Below are positions 1 through 8,731 of a DNA stretch of 64,000 bases, one piece after another (within the stretch, counting starts at the first letter, position 1; each line of letters starts with the position of its first letter). Made by a program: the position numbers and the translations under genes. The notes below the pieces were generated by a model. The model saw only the letters and a program-made list of their open reading frames with translations. It did not search any database and had not been told where the DNA came from. Source of the stretch: Halorientalis sp. (lineage in GTDB: Archaea > Halobacteriota > Halobacteria > Halobacteriales > Haloarculaceae). The DNA is taken from assembly GCF_028275115.1 (NCBI RefSeq), contig NZ_JAQCNH010000092.1, forward strand, positions 33,597-97,596. Reading direction: 5' to 3'.

Positions 1-2769
1 ATCGAATTCGGAACGGGTGACCTGCAGTGGACCGACGAGGTCTACCGCATCCACGACCTGCCACTCGACGCCGACCCCACGCTAGCCGACGGGTTCGAGT
101 ACGTCCATCACGAGGACAGACCCACGGTCACTACGGCGTTCGAGCAACTGCGGACCGAGGGCGAGTCGTACGACCTCGAGGTTCGAGTCGTCACTGCCGA
201 CGACGACGTGCGCTGGGTGCGAACGATCGGTGACCCACAGTTCGACGGAGCCGGCGAGGTCGTCGGCGCTCTCGGCACGTTTCAGGACATCACCGAGCGC
301 AAAGAACGTGAGCAGGACCTGCGAGAACTCACGGAGCGACTCGACTTGGCCGTCGAGGGTGCGAACCTCGGTGTCTGGGACTGGAACGTCGAGACCGACG
401 CCATCGTTTTCAACGAGCAGTGGGCGCGGATGCTCGAGCTCTCGCCGGACGACATCGAACCGACGTTCGAGACGTGGAAACAGCGGGTCCACCCGGCCGA
501 CACGGACCGCGTCGAGGCGGCACTCGAGGCACATGTGGCCGGTGAGACGGAGCTGTATGATTGCGAACACCGGATGCAGACTGCAAGCGGGGACTGGAAG
601 TGGATCAGAGACGTCGGCAGGGTCGTCGAACGGGACGCAGACGATGAGCCAGTCCGTGCGGTCGGTATCCACCTCGACGTCACGGACCAGAAGGAGACAG
701 AGACCTCCCTCGAAGAGGAGCGAGACATGTTCGCACAGGGGCCGGCTGTCGTCTTCAAGTGGCAGAATGCAGACGGGTGGCCCATCGAGTACGTCTCGGA
801 CAACGTCACCGAGACGTTCGGCTACACGCCGGCCCAACTCGAATCGGGCGACGTACCGTACATGAATTTAGTCCACGACGACGACCTCGAGCGGGTCGCC
901 GCTAAAGTCGAGGGACACAGCGACGAGACGACAGAACGGTTCGGTCACGACCCTTACCGGATGGTCACCGCCGAAGGAGCGGTAAGGTGGGTGAAAGACC
1001 ACACCAAGATCATCCGCAACGACGGGGAGGTCACACACTATCTCGGCTATCTCATCGACATTACCGAACGGAAAGAACTCGAACAGTCGCTCCGCGACAG
1101 CGAACGGTCGCTCCGCGAGGTTACGGAAATCGCCTCGGACACGGAGCGTGCGTTCCAGCCGAAACTGGAGGCGATCCTCGAACTCGGCTGTGAGCGACTC
1201 GACCTCTCGTACGGATTTCTGAACCGGATCGACGAGGACACCCAGCACGTCGTCGAAGCGACGGGAACACACCCACGGCTCCAGCCCGGCGAATCGGCTC
1301 CGCTCTCGGAGACGTACTGCCGGAATACGATCGAGCAGGACACGGTGCTCGACATCGCCGACGCCGCCGCTGGGGGCTGGGAGGACGACCCTGCCCACGG
1401 TGCGTTCGAGCTTGGCTGCTACATCGGGGGCAAAATCATCGTTGAAGGCGACGTGTACGGGACACTCTGTTTCGCGGACGACGATAGCCGTGCCAAGACC
1501 TTCGACGAGACAGAGCGAGCCTTCGTCGAGTTACTCGTCCAGTGGCTCAGTTACGAACTCGAGAGCAACGCCGTCGAGACGAAACTCCGGGAACTCAACG
1601 AGACCGCACAGCGACTGCTGGCGACCGGTGACGCCGACGAGGTCGGGTCGGCCGCGACCGAGAGCGCGAGTGCGGTACTCGACCTGCCGATAACGGGCGT
1701 CTGGTGGTACGAGGAATCGGCCGACGCGCTCGTCCCCGCAGGCATGACCGACGAGGCCGCGGCGGTAATCGACACCCAGCCGACGTTCGACGGTGGTGGC
1801 TCACTGGCCTGGGAGGCGTTCGCCGACGGCGAGACACGACTGTACAACGACGTACACGCCGCCGACGAGGTGTACAACGAGGAGACGCCCATGCGATCCG
1901 AGGTCATCGTCCCCCTCGGTGAACACGGGGTGTTGATCAGCGGCTCCAGACAACAGCGGGCGTTCTCCGAGACCGACCGGGAACTGCTCGAAATCCTCTC
2001 GGCGACCGTTGAGGACGCGCTGAACAGAGCCGAGCGCGAGCAGGTGTTACGGGAAACCCGTGAACGTCTCACCCAGTCGAACCAGGATCTGGAACAGTTT
2101 GCGTACGCGGCGTCCCACGACCTCCAGGAGCCCCTGCGGACGATTTCGAGTTATCTCACACTGCTGGAACGACGCCATCGGGACGACCTCTCCGGGGACG
2201 CGCTGGAGTTCATCGACATCGCCGTCGACGGTGCCGACCGGATGCGGGAGATGATACAGGCACTCCTGGCGTACTCACGTGTCGGGACGCGCGGCGACGC
2301 GTTCGAGCCGACGGACATGGCTACCGTCTTCGAGGCGGTGACGCGGAACCTGTCGGTGACTATCGAGGAGGCCGACGCGACCGTCGACGTTCCAGAGGAC
2401 GAGGCCGCAGGGACCGTCGTCGGCGACCAGAGCCAACTCGTCCAGTTGTTCCAGAACCTCGTCGAGAACGGTATCAAGTACAGCGAGGACGACCCGCGGG
2501 TCGAAGTATCGGTCGAACGCAACGACGAGGCGCTCGAGTTCGCCGTCACGGACAACGGCATTGGCATCGCGCCCGACCAGGTTGAGGACATCTTCGAGGT
2601 GTTCCAGCGACTCCACACCCGTGCGGAGTTCGAGGGCACCGGCATCGGCCTCTCGCTCTGTCAAAAGATCGTCGACCGTCACGGCGGCGACATCCGGGTC
2701 GAATCGTCGCTCGACACGGGCTCAATCTTCTTCATCACGTTGCCCGTAGAGGTGGACACACGTGACTGA
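1..2769 (+). CDS. Multi-PAS/GAF sensor histidine kinase (5' end outside window)
   Basis: Cytosolic sensor kinase that would autophosphorylate on His and pass phosphate to the receivers encoded just downstream. The frame is open from base 1, and the first 90 or so visible residues already form a PAS fold, so the start lies outside the window. Of 922 visible residues: PAS at about 1-95, 105-225 and 235-360 (each closing with an ITERK or VTDQK-type linker), GAF at about 375-525 and 530-690, HisKA with H706 in the SHDLQEP box, and a C-terminal HATPase with N-box (NLVENGIKYS), G1 (DNGIGIA) and G2 (GTGIGLSL). No membrane segment is visible. Its stop overlaps the GTG of the next gene, so the two are probably co-translated. 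The signal is not readable from sequence. Confidence 0.93.
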   Translation: MEFGTGDLQWTDEVYRIHDLPLDADPTLADGFEYVHHEDRPTVTTAFEQLRTEGESYDLEVRVVTADDDVRWVRTIGDPQFDGAGEVVGALGTFQDITERKEREQDLRELTERLDLAVEGANLGVWDWNVETDAIVFNEQWARMLELSPDDIEPTFETWKQRVHPADTDRVEAALEAHVAGETELYDCEHRMQTASGDWKWIRDVGRVVERDADDEPVRAVGIHLDVTDQKETETSLEEERDMFAQGPAVVFKWQNADGWPIEYVSDNVTETFGYTPAQLESGDVPYMNLVHDDDLERVAAKVEGHSDETTERFGHDPYRMVTAEGAVRWVKDHTKIIRNDGEVTHYLGYLIDITERKELEQSLRDSERSLREVTEIASDTERAFQPKLEAILELGCERLDLSYGFLNRIDEDTQHVVEATGTHPRLQPGESAPLSETYCRNTIEQDTVLDIADAAAGGWEDDPAHGAFELGCYIGGKIIVEGDVYGTLCFADDDSRAKTFDETERAFVELLVQWLSYELESNAVETKLRELNETAQRLLATGDADEVGSAATESASAVLDLPITGVWWYEESADALVPAGMTDEAAAVIDTQPTFDGGGSLAWEAFADGETRLYNDVHAADEVYNEETPMRSEVIVPLGEHGVLISGSRQQRAFSETDRELLEILSATVEDALNRAEREQVLRETRERLTQSNQDLEQFAYAASHDLQEPLRTISSYLTLLERRHRDDLSGDALEFIDIAVDGADRMREMIQALLAYSRVGTRGDAFEPTDMATVFEAVTRNLSVTIEEADATVDVPEDEAAGTVVGDQSQLVQLFQNLVENGIKYSEDDPRVEVSVERNDEALEFAVTDNGIGIAPDQVEDIFEVFQRLHTRAEFEGTGIGLSLCQKIVDRHGGDIRVESSLDTGSIFFITLPVEVDTRD

Positions 2770-3208
2770 CGGGACCCACCAGGCGTCCGCCGCACAGGTG
2801 CTAGCCGTCGAAGACAATCCTGGCGACGTCCGACTCCTGGAAGAAGGTGTCGGAGCCGCCGACGCGAGCCTCGAGCTACACGTGTGTAACAACGGCAGAC
2901 TGGCTATCGAGCGGCTCACCGGCGACGGCGGACCTGCACCCGACCATCCCGATCTAGTGCTACTCGATCTGAACCTGCCGGGAAAGTCCGGACTGGAGGT
3001 CCTCCAGGCGATTCGAGACGACACGCAGTTCGACACCGTGCCGGTCATCGTCGTGTCGAGTTCCGAGAATCCCGACGACGTCCGGGGCGTCTACGAGCAC
3101 GCCGCGAACGCGTACGTCACGAAACCGGCCGACCCCGACGAGTACATCGAGGCCGTCGCCGCCGCCGTGCAGTTCTGGATTCCCGGGGTGACCGAGACGG
3201 ATGACTGA
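2762..3208 (+). CDS. Stand-alone response regulator receiver (Rcp1-like)
   Basis: A single receiver domain of 148 residues with no output domain. The acidic pair is in VEDNP near residue 17, the phosphoacceptor is D69 (VLLDLNLPG) and the conserved lysine is K121 (VTKPAD). Rcp1-type receivers act as phosphate relays or protein-protein switches, often with phytochrome-like kinases. The GTG start lies inside the last codons of the upstream kinase and the stop overlaps the ATG of the next gene by 8 nt, so all three are one operon. The likely role is to shuttle phosphate between the two kinases (inference). Confidence 0.9.
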   Translation: MTDGTHQASAAQVLAVEDNPGDVRLLEEGVGAADASLELHVCNNGRLAIERLTGDGGPAPDHPDLVLLDLNLPGKSGLEVLQAIRDDTQFDTVPVIVVSSSENPDDVRGVYEHAANAYVTKPADPDEYIEAVAAAVQFWIPGVTETDD

Positions 3209-4295
3209 AACCCCGCCCGAACGGTTCCTGCTCGTCGAGGACAACCCAGCCGACGTGCGCCTGATCGAAGAGTACGTCGACGAACAGTCATGGCCGGAAC
3301 TGGACGGGAAGCCGACGATTACCCAAGTAGACCGACTGGTCGACGCCATCGAGGCACGAACCGACGACACAGACCTCGTGCTGCTCGACCTGGGACTCCC
3401 GGACAGCACCGGGTTCGACACGCTCGAGCGGATGCTCTCGGCCGCCGTCGACGAACCCGTCGTCGTACTCACGGGTCTCGACGACGAACGCGTCGGTGTC
3501 GATGCCGTCGAGCGCGGTGCGCAGGACTATCTCGTCAAGGACGACCTCACGCCGAAACTCCTCCAGCGGACGGTCCGGTACGCCGTCGAGCGCGAGCGCC
3601 AGCAGCGACGACTGAAGCGGCGTAACGAGGAACTGGCGCTTCTCAACCAGATCGTGCGTCACGATATCAAAAACGACGTGACGGTCATCCTCGGCTGGGG
3701 CGACGGCCTCCGGGAGCACGTCGACCCGGCCGGCGAACCGTACCTCGAGCGGATGATGAGTGCCGGCGACCACATCACCGGCATCGCCGAGACGGTCGGG
3801 GACTTCCTCGAGATTCTCGAAGGCGACAAGCAACCCGAGTTACAGCCTATCGGCCTCGGACGACTCCTCGAGACCGAAATCGAAAAGACCCGGTCCGCAC
3901 ACGAGTCGGCGACTGTCTCGGTGACCGGCGACCTGCCGCACGGCCTGAACGTCGCTGCGACCGAACTGCTCTCGTCGGTCTTTCGCAACCTCCTGAACAA
4001 CGCCGTCATACACAACGACTCGAACCAGCCCGTGGTCACGGTCACCGTCGAAGTCGAACCGGAGACAGTCACCGTCGGCATCGCTGACAACGGTCCGGGC
4101 ATTCCCGAGAGCCAGCGCGACGAGGTCTTCGGTCGCGGTGAGATGGGGCTCCAGAGCCCCGGGTCGGGAATCGGACTGTACCTCGTCGACACCCTCGTCG
4201 ACATGTACGATGGCGACGTTCACCTCGAGGACGACGACCCGGAGGGCAGCGTGTTCACCGTCACTCTCCACCGAGCGCGCCACGGTACCGACTGA
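3201..4295 (+). CDS. Receiver-histidine kinase hybrid
   Basis: 364 residues: an N-terminal receiver (D63 in LLDLGLPDS, K113 in LVKDD), a short basic coiled linker, then a kinase core with H154 in IVRHDIKND, an N-box (NLLNNAVIHN), G1 (DNGPGIP) and G2 (GSGIGLYLV). A receiver placed before the kinase suggests that it is the acceptor of a relay that tunes this second kinase. RHDIKND-type H-boxes are common in haloarchaeal kinases. ATG overlaps the previous stop (ATGACTGA), showing coupling. No DNA-binding output is encoded here, so the final target lies elsewhere. Confidence 0.9.
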   Translation: MTETPPERFLLVEDNPADVRLIEEYVDEQSWPELDGKPTITQVDRLVDAIEARTDDTDLVLLDLGLPDSTGFDTLERMLSAAVDEPVVVLTGLDDERVGVDAVERGAQDYLVKDDLTPKLLQRTVRYAVERERQQRRLKRRNEELALLNQIVRHDIKNDVTVILGWGDGLREHVDPAGEPYLERMMSAGDHITGIAETVGDFLEILEGDKQPELQPIGLGRLLETEIEKTRSAHESATVSVTGDLPHGLNVAATELLSSVFRNLLNNAVIHNDSNQPVVTVTVEVEPETVTVGIADNGPGIPESQRDEVFGRGEMGLQSPGSGIGLYLVDTLVDMYDGDVHLEDDDPEGSVFTVTLHRARHGTD

Positions 4296-4570
4296 AACCG
4301 GGATGTCCGCACCCGCCGACCACGACCCGTCGTCGAACCAGTACACGCGAACGCGTGGCCGCAGTCGACCGAGCCGAAATGACATTACGAGACGGCCTCC
4401 GCCCCCCACTCACGAGCCCTCTGCCAGTCGAACCGTCTGGGTGCAATCGTGAACGAGAGGCGTCCCGTGGACGCCACTCTGGACACCGACTCCACCCCCG
4501 CCTGGACGACTCGGACGCGGACCCCGGTAGGCGTCACTCTCAGGCCGAGTCCCGCGGCGAGACGAAATCG
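4296..4570. other. Intergenic spacer, no gene seen
   Basis: About 300 bases between the signalling operon and the ATPase gene. I see no reading frame with a plausible protein and no clear RNA gene. The only recognisable signal is the TATA box at its right edge, listed separately. Confidence 0.5.
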
Positions 4571-4580
4571 GGTATATACG
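4571..4580 (+). promoter_or_regulatory. TATA box of the ArsA-type ATPase gene
   Basis: ggtatatacg lies 21-30 nt before the ATG at 4601, the spacing expected for a haloarchaeal promoter that gives a leaderless or nearly leaderless transcript. Confidence 0.6.
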
Positions 4581-4600
4581 AGGAGCCCTAACAGAAGGCT

Positions 4601-5542
4601 ATGACGGAGTTCGTGCTGTACGGGGGGAAAGGTGGGGTTGGAAAAACAACGCTGGCGGCGGCGACGGGGATGCGGGCCGCTCGCGAGGGCGCACGGACGC
4701 TCGTCGTCAGCACCGACCCGGCACACAGCATCGCCGATGCCTACGAGTCGCCGGTCGAGGAGACGCCGACACGGGTAGTCGAGGAGTCCCCCCTCTCCGC
4801 GATGGAGATCGACCCGCGAGAACGGTTCGAGCGCCGCTACGGCGACGTGTTCGAGCGGATGCTCGACGACGTGGAATCACTGGGCGTGAACCTCGGAGAG
4901 GCGGGCGTCGAGTCGGTGACGGAACAGGGGTTGGTCCCCGGGGCCGACGAGATCGCGGTCGTGGATCTCTTCGCGGAGTACGACGACCACCCCGACTGGG
5001 ACGTGGTCGTCTTCGACACGGCACCGACGGGCCACACGCTCCGCCTGCTCGAACTTCCGAACGTGATGGATTCGACCATGGGCACGCTCCTCAATATGCG
5101 GGAGCAGTTGCGCTCGGTGACGGACTCTATCACCAGCATGCTCGGCCGCGACGACGACGAGGCCGACACCTCCTACTCCGAGCAGATGGATACGCTCCAG
5201 ACCCGGATGGAAGACGTTGCCGACCGCCTGCGTGACGGCTCTCGAACGGGCTTTCGGGTCGTGACGATACCCGAACCGATGGCCATCACCGAGACCGAAC
5301 GCTTGGTAGACGAACTCGGGTCGTCGGGAATCACGGTGGACCACGTCCTCGCCAACAAGGTGCTGCAGGACCCCTCTGAAGACTGTCCGACCTGCTGGCC
5401 GCGCCACCAGAACCAGCAGGCGGCCCTCGACGAAGCGCGGGGGTCGCTGGAGCCAGCGGTGCGAGAGGTGCCGCTCGTCCCGGGAGCAGAGGGCATCGAC
5501 CGCGTCGAGACCGTCACCGAGTACGTCGACCCAATCGTGTGA
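4601..5542 (+). CDS. ArsA/Get3-family ATPase
   Basis: A soluble P-loop ATPase of the signal-recognition/MinD class, 313 residues, one nucleotide-binding half as in Get3/TRC40. Visible motifs: deviant Walker A GGKGGVGKTT at residues 8-17, a switch I region (STDPAHS), and the family signature DTAPTGHTLRLLELP. C262-x2-C265 (DCPTC) matches the zinc-binding pair that joins Get3 dimers. In eukaryotes Get3 inserts tail-anchored membrane proteins; in bacteria ArsA drives arsenite export. No ars gene is nearby, so a targeting or chaperone role is the better guess. The gene is monocistronic with its own TATA box. Confidence 0.88.
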   Translation: MTEFVLYGGKGGVGKTTLAAATGMRAAREGARTLVVSTDPAHSIADAYESPVEETPTRVVEESPLSAMEIDPRERFERRYGDVFERMLDDVESLGVNLGEAGVESVTEQGLVPGADEIAVVDLFAEYDDHPDWDVVVFDTAPTGHTLRLLELPNVMDSTMGTLLNMREQLRSVTDSITSMLGRDDDEADTSYSEQMDTLQTRMEDVADRLRDGSRTGFRVVTIPEPMAITETERLVDELGSSGITVDHVLANKVLQDPSEDCPTCWPRHQNQQAALDEARGSLEPAVREVPLVPGAEGIDRVETVTEYVDPIV

Positions 5543-5581
5543 ACACGCGTGCCGAGTGCCTCAGCAGTTTCGAGGCGGAGC

Positions 5582-5642
5582 CCCCGGCCTCAAGGAGCGA
5601 GGGCTTCCGACTGGTCGGAAGCACGACGCGAGTAGGCCGGGG
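5582..5642 (+). repeat. Nested hairpin left of tnpB
   Basis: A perfect 9-bp outer stem, ccccggcct (5582-5590) with aggccgggg (5634-5642), encloses an internal loop starting caaggagcgagg and a perfect 8-bp inner hairpin (gcttccga 5603-5610, tcggaagc 5615-5622, loop ctgg). The same design recurs right of tnpB at 7010-7059. It could be the left-end hairpin read by a Y1 transposase, or a structured RNA. Confidence 0.65.
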
Positions 5643-5696
5643 AGGAAGCCGACACAGTGTGACGCAAACCACGAGACAGTAGTCGACCGACTCTCA

Positions 5697-5706
5697 AGTT
5701 TTTAAG
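5697..5706 (+). promoter_or_regulatory. TATA-like box of tnpB
   Basis: agtttttaag lies 25-34 nt before the tnpB ATG at 5731, the normal archaeal promoter spacing. It is the only A+T-rich stretch in the upstream flank. Confidence 0.45.
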
Positions 5707-5730
5707 TACCGCTGGAACCACACCTGAAAT

Positions 5731-6987
5731 ATGGAGGTTAGGCGTACCGCGCCGGTCAAACTCGTTGTTCCCGACGAATACCACGACGACCTCCACGAAA
5801 CTGCCGACCAGTTCCTCTATTGTGCAAATGAGGCGAGTGACTACTGCTGGGACAACGCCGACTACGAAGACTGCGTCACCTCGAACGTGACAGCCAGAGA
5901 TGCGTTGTACGACCGACTCCGCGAGGAAACAGACCTGACAGCGAATCTCGTTCAAGAAGCCATTCGGCGTGCCGTCCACGCCGTCGATAGTGGTGTTGAC
6001 CGCTGGAAAAAAGGCAAACGGACGAACAAACCAGAGTTCACCTCGTGGAGTATGGTCTACGACAAGCGGAGTGCGACGTTCTACCGGAACAAGATCTCGC
6101 TTTCGACGGTGAACGGGCGCATCGAGTGTGAGTTTGAGTTGCCAGCGGACAGTCCAACACCATACGAGGAGTACGTGCTTTCCGACGACTACGAGCTTCG
6201 GACGAGTACACTCCAGTACGACCAAGCGACTGACGAGTTCTACTTCCACGTCAAAACGCGGCAAGTAGACGACGAAGGCGAGGCTGTTGAACTTGAGGGT
6301 TCGGACGATACCGGGCATCAAACTGTCCTCGGGATCGACCTCGGCGTGAACAGCCTTGCTGTTTCGTCAACAGGCACGTTCTGGAGTGGTGACGAGTACG
6401 ACCACTGGATACAGGAGTTTGAGAAGCGCCGCGCAGAGATGCAACAGCGTGGGACACAAGCTGCTCACAACGCCTTGTTGCGGCTTGGAAAGCGAGAGCG
6501 AGCATGGCGGAAACAGTATATCCACACAGTCGCCAACGAGATTGTTGCCGAAGCGGTTGCCCACGAGTGCGACGTGATCGTATTCGAGGACTTGATTGAT
6601 ATTCGAGAGCGGCTGCCCCACGCTAACTGGCATCACGTCTGGGCATTCCGTCGCCTGTACGAATACGTCGAGTACAAGGCTCCTGAACAGGGTGTGGCGG
6701 TTGAGGAGGTCGAGCCAGAGCATACGAGCCAGCGGTGCTCGCACACCGATTGTGGCTTCACCCATGAAGATAACCGCGACGGCGAGCAGTTCCAGTGTCT
6801 GAAGTGTGGATACGAGATCAACGCGGACTACAACGGCGCGAAAAACGTCGGATTGCGGTACATGCGGAAGCGACAACACGGACTGCGTTCCTCGCCCACG
6901 TCGGGGAGCGCAGACGCACCAGTAGACGTGCGTATAAATAGTGGGATGTTGAACAGCGACGGCTATCGGCCAACTGCCGACAGTTGA
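5731..6987 (+). CDS. tnpB: RNA-guided nuclease TnpB of IS1341-type element
   Basis: 418 residues, full length for haloarchaeal TnpB. The RuvC-like active site is intact: D203 (LGIDLGVN), E286 (VFEDL) and D366 (NADYNGAKN). A zinc ribbon lies between the last two acids (CSHTDC and CLKC). TnpB proteins cut DNA next to a short target-adjacent motif under guidance of an omega RNA made from the element's right end, which favours retention of the element after excision. With no tnpA here, this copy is either a passive element or a domesticated nuclease. Base composition is lower in G+C than the neighbours, as expected for mobile DNA. Confidence 0.93.
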   Translation: MEVRRTAPVKLVVPDEYHDDLHETADQFLYCANEASDYCWDNADYEDCVTSNVTARDALYDRLREETDLTANLVQEAIRRAVHAVDSGVDRWKKGKRTNKPEFTSWSMVYDKRSATFYRNKISLSTVNGRIECEFELPADSPTPYEEYVLSDDYELRTSTLQYDQATDEFYFHVKTRQVDDEGEAVELEGSDDTGHQTVLGIDLGVNSLAVSSTGTFWSGDEYDHWIQEFEKRRAEMQQRGTQAAHNALLRLGKRERAWRKQYIHTVANEIVAEAVAHECDVIVFEDLIDIRERLPHANWHHVWAFRRLYEYVEYKAPEQGVAVEEVEPEHTSQRCSHTDCGFTHEDNRDGEQFQCLKCGYEINADYNGAKNVGLRYMRKRQHGLRSSPTSGSADAPVDVRINSGMLNSDGYRPTADS

Positions 6988-7165
6988 TCGCCGGGAGTCC
7001 ACATCAAAGCCCCTCCCTCAAGGACCGAGGCGCGTATGCGCCGAGGGAGTAGGGAGGGGTAGTTTACAGAGCGGATGCTTCACACCGCGAGAACAGGCTA
7101 CGTCCTAAACCACACTATCCCAACGGCAATCGGGAATCCTCGCCCCTCAGCGCGGGGAGGATGTC
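6950..7165 (+). ncRNA. Probable omega RNA (tnpB right-end guide RNA scaffold)
   Basis: In this family the guide RNA overlaps the tnpB 3' end, runs to the element's right end and then reads into flanking DNA as guide. Here the region holds the nested hairpin 7010-7059 and a terminal hairpin 7137-7161 ending at atgtc. The guide would therefore begin near 7166 with gagccatggttcagc, which is the upstream region of aIF2-beta. Transcript limits are inferred. Confidence 0.5.
7010..7059 (+). repeat. Nested hairpin right of tnpB
   Basis: Outer 9-bp stem cccctccct (7010-7018) with agggagggg (7051-7059), internal loop starting caaggaccgagg, inner hairpin ggcgc-gtat-gcgcc (7029-7042). It shares the loop words and gagtagg with the left hairpin, while the stem bases differ in a pair-preserving way. 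Confidence 0.65.
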
Positions 7166-7217
7166 GAGCCATGGTTCAGCACGGAACGCTTTTCGGTGTC
7201 GGCTGATTCCGGTATGT

Positions 7218-7832
7218 ATGGACTACGACGTCGCGCTCGACCGTGCCTACGAGGCCCTGCCCGAGCGAACAGCGAGCCAGCAGCGACTCCAGATTCCCGA
7301 CCCCGCCGCCCAGGAAGACGGTGCTTTCACCCGGTTGACGAATCTCAAATCCATCGCGGACGCCCTGTCCCGCGACCCCGAACACGTCCACCGCTACGTC
7401 CAGCGGGAGTTCGGGACAAACGGGCAGTTCGACGGCGACCGGAGCCGCTACAACGGAACCTTCTCCGCCGCGGACTTCGAGGCCGTGTTGGATGCTTACT
7501 CCGAGGAGTACGTCGTCTGCTCGGAGTGTGGCCTCCCGGACACGAAACTCACTACAGAGGACCGGACCCAGATGCTCCGGTGTGAGGCCTGCGGTGCCTT
7601 CCGCCCGGTCGACAACCGTTCGACGAAAACTAACACGGAAACCAGCACCGCCACGCTGGAAGAGGGCGAGACGTACCAGGTCAAAATTACCGGCATGGGC
7701 CGCAAGGGCGACGGCGTCGCAGAGAAGGGCAAGTACCGCATCTTCGTCCCCGGTACCAGCGAGGGCGACGTAGTGCAGGTCTACATCGACAACATCAGTG
7801 GGACGCTGGCTTTCGCTCGACCGGTGCAGTAA
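7218..7832 (+). CDS. Translation initiation factor aIF2 subunit beta with TRAM domain
   Basis: 204 residues. The first 135 or so form the eIF2-beta/eIF5 fold, with a C-terminal zinc ribbon made by CSEC and CEAC, and the tail (ITGMGRKGDGVA ... IFVPGTSEGDVV) is a TRAM RNA-binding domain, a fusion usual in haloarchaea. aIF2 is the trimer that delivers initiator tRNA to the small ribosomal subunit. I start at ATG 7218 (MDYDVAL); an in-frame ATG at 7161 lies inside the tnpB element's right end and gives a non-family extension. The native promoter must fit into the 50 nt between the element and this start, or be supplied by the element. Confidence 0.92.
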   Translation: MDYDVALDRAYEALPERTASQQRLQIPDPAAQEDGAFTRLTNLKSIADALSRDPEHVHRYVQREFGTNGQFDGDRSRYNGTFSAADFEAVLDAYSEEYVVCSECGLPDTKLTTEDRTQMLRCEACGAFRPVDNRSTKTNTETSTATLEEGETYQVKITGMGRKGDGVAEKGKYRIFVPGTSEGDVVQVYIDNISGTLAFARPVQ

Positions 7833-7939
7833 TCCCCCGACGGGTCACGAGCCGTCGTTTCTCGGCCGCCCTCTCGAGCAGAATTAATTACCTGATTGAG
7901 GGGTAGCGAACCGCATCTTACTTACTCGCGCCGTCGCTG

Positions 7940-8731
7940 ATGTATACTCGAATGAACGACCCGGTTTTGCTCACGGGTGCTGGCGGACGCGTCGGCGAGG
8001 CTATCCTGCAGGGCCTCGGCGAGCGGTACGACTGGCGGCTCCTTTATCACAATCCGCCGGGCGAAGAACCCGACTACGAGTATCTCGTCGGCGACGTCAT
8101 CGACGAGGAGACGGTCCGGGCGGCCGTCGGCGGCGTCGGGGCGATCATCCATCTCGCCGGCGACCCGCGGCCATCCGCACCTTGGAAGAGCGTCCTCTCG
8201 AACAACATCGACGGGACCAAGAAGATGTACGAGGCCGCGGTCGAGGCCGGCGTTGAGCGGTTCGTCTACGCCTCCTCGAACCACGCCGTCGGTGCGTTCG
8301 AGACCGACGAGCGTACCCCCGAGATGTACCGCGCCGACGACGGCCACCGACTCGACGGGACCGAGTTGCCGCGTCCGGGGAACCTCTACGGCGTGTCGAA
8401 GGCCAGCGGCGAGGTCATCGGCCGGTACTACCACGACGAACACGGGATCGACGTCTGTAACGTCCGGATCGGCAATCTCACCGAGGGCCACCCGCCAGTC
8501 GACTACGAGCGCGGGCAGGCGATGTGGCTCTCCTACCCCGACTGTGCCCACCTTCACGAGCGGACGCTGGAGGCCGAGTACGAGTACGAGACCGTCTACG
8601 GTATCTCGGACAACGACCGGAAGTACTACTCCATCGAACGCGCCGAGGAGGCGCTGGGCTACGACCCGCAGGACAACTCCGCCGAGTGGGACGGCGACGA
8701 ACACGTCGCCGACTACGAACGTACCGTTTAG
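7940..8731 (+). CDS. azf: NAD-dependent glucose-6-phosphate dehydrogenase, Azf-type SDR
   Basis: An extended short-chain dehydrogenase of 263 residues. The N-terminal Rossmann motif is TGAGGRVG, followed by HLAGD, and the catalytic pair is in LYGVSK (Y-x3-K) with a serine in YASSNHA. Size and motifs fit archaeal zwischenferment Azf, which oxidises glucose 6-phosphate to feed the haloarchaeal oxidative pentose phosphate pathway. A second in-frame ATG at 7952 (MNDPVLL) is an equally good start. The stop overlaps that of the opposing DUF309 gene by a few bases. A related sugar-nucleotide epimerase activity cannot be excluded from motifs alone. Confidence 0.75.
   Translation: MYTRMNDPVLLTGAGGRVGEAILQGLGERYDWRLLYHNPPGEEPDYEYLVGDVIDEETVRAAVGGVGAIIHLAGDPRPSAPWKSVLSNNIDGTKKMYEAAVEAGVERFVYASSNHAVGAFETDERTPEMYRADDGHRLDGTELPRPGNLYGVSKASGEVIGRYYHDEHGIDVCNVRIGNLTEGHPPVDYERGQAMWLSYPDCAHLHERTLEAEYEYETVYGISDNDRKYYSIERAEEALGYDPQDNSAEWDGDEHVADYERTV

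Larger units (their letters stand above)
5578..7165 (+). mobile_element. IS200/IS605-group element with tnpB only (IS1341-type)
   Basis: The element spans tnpB plus structured flanks. The right end is a hairpin (7137-7161) followed by atgtc, which matches the usual haloarchaeal right end of this group as I remember it. The left end is placed at the upstream nested hairpin and is approximate. No Y1 transposase (tnpA) is present, so movement would need one in trans. The element sits between the ATPase gene and aIF2-beta, with its right edge 53 nt before the aIF2-beta start codon. Confidence 0.75.
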
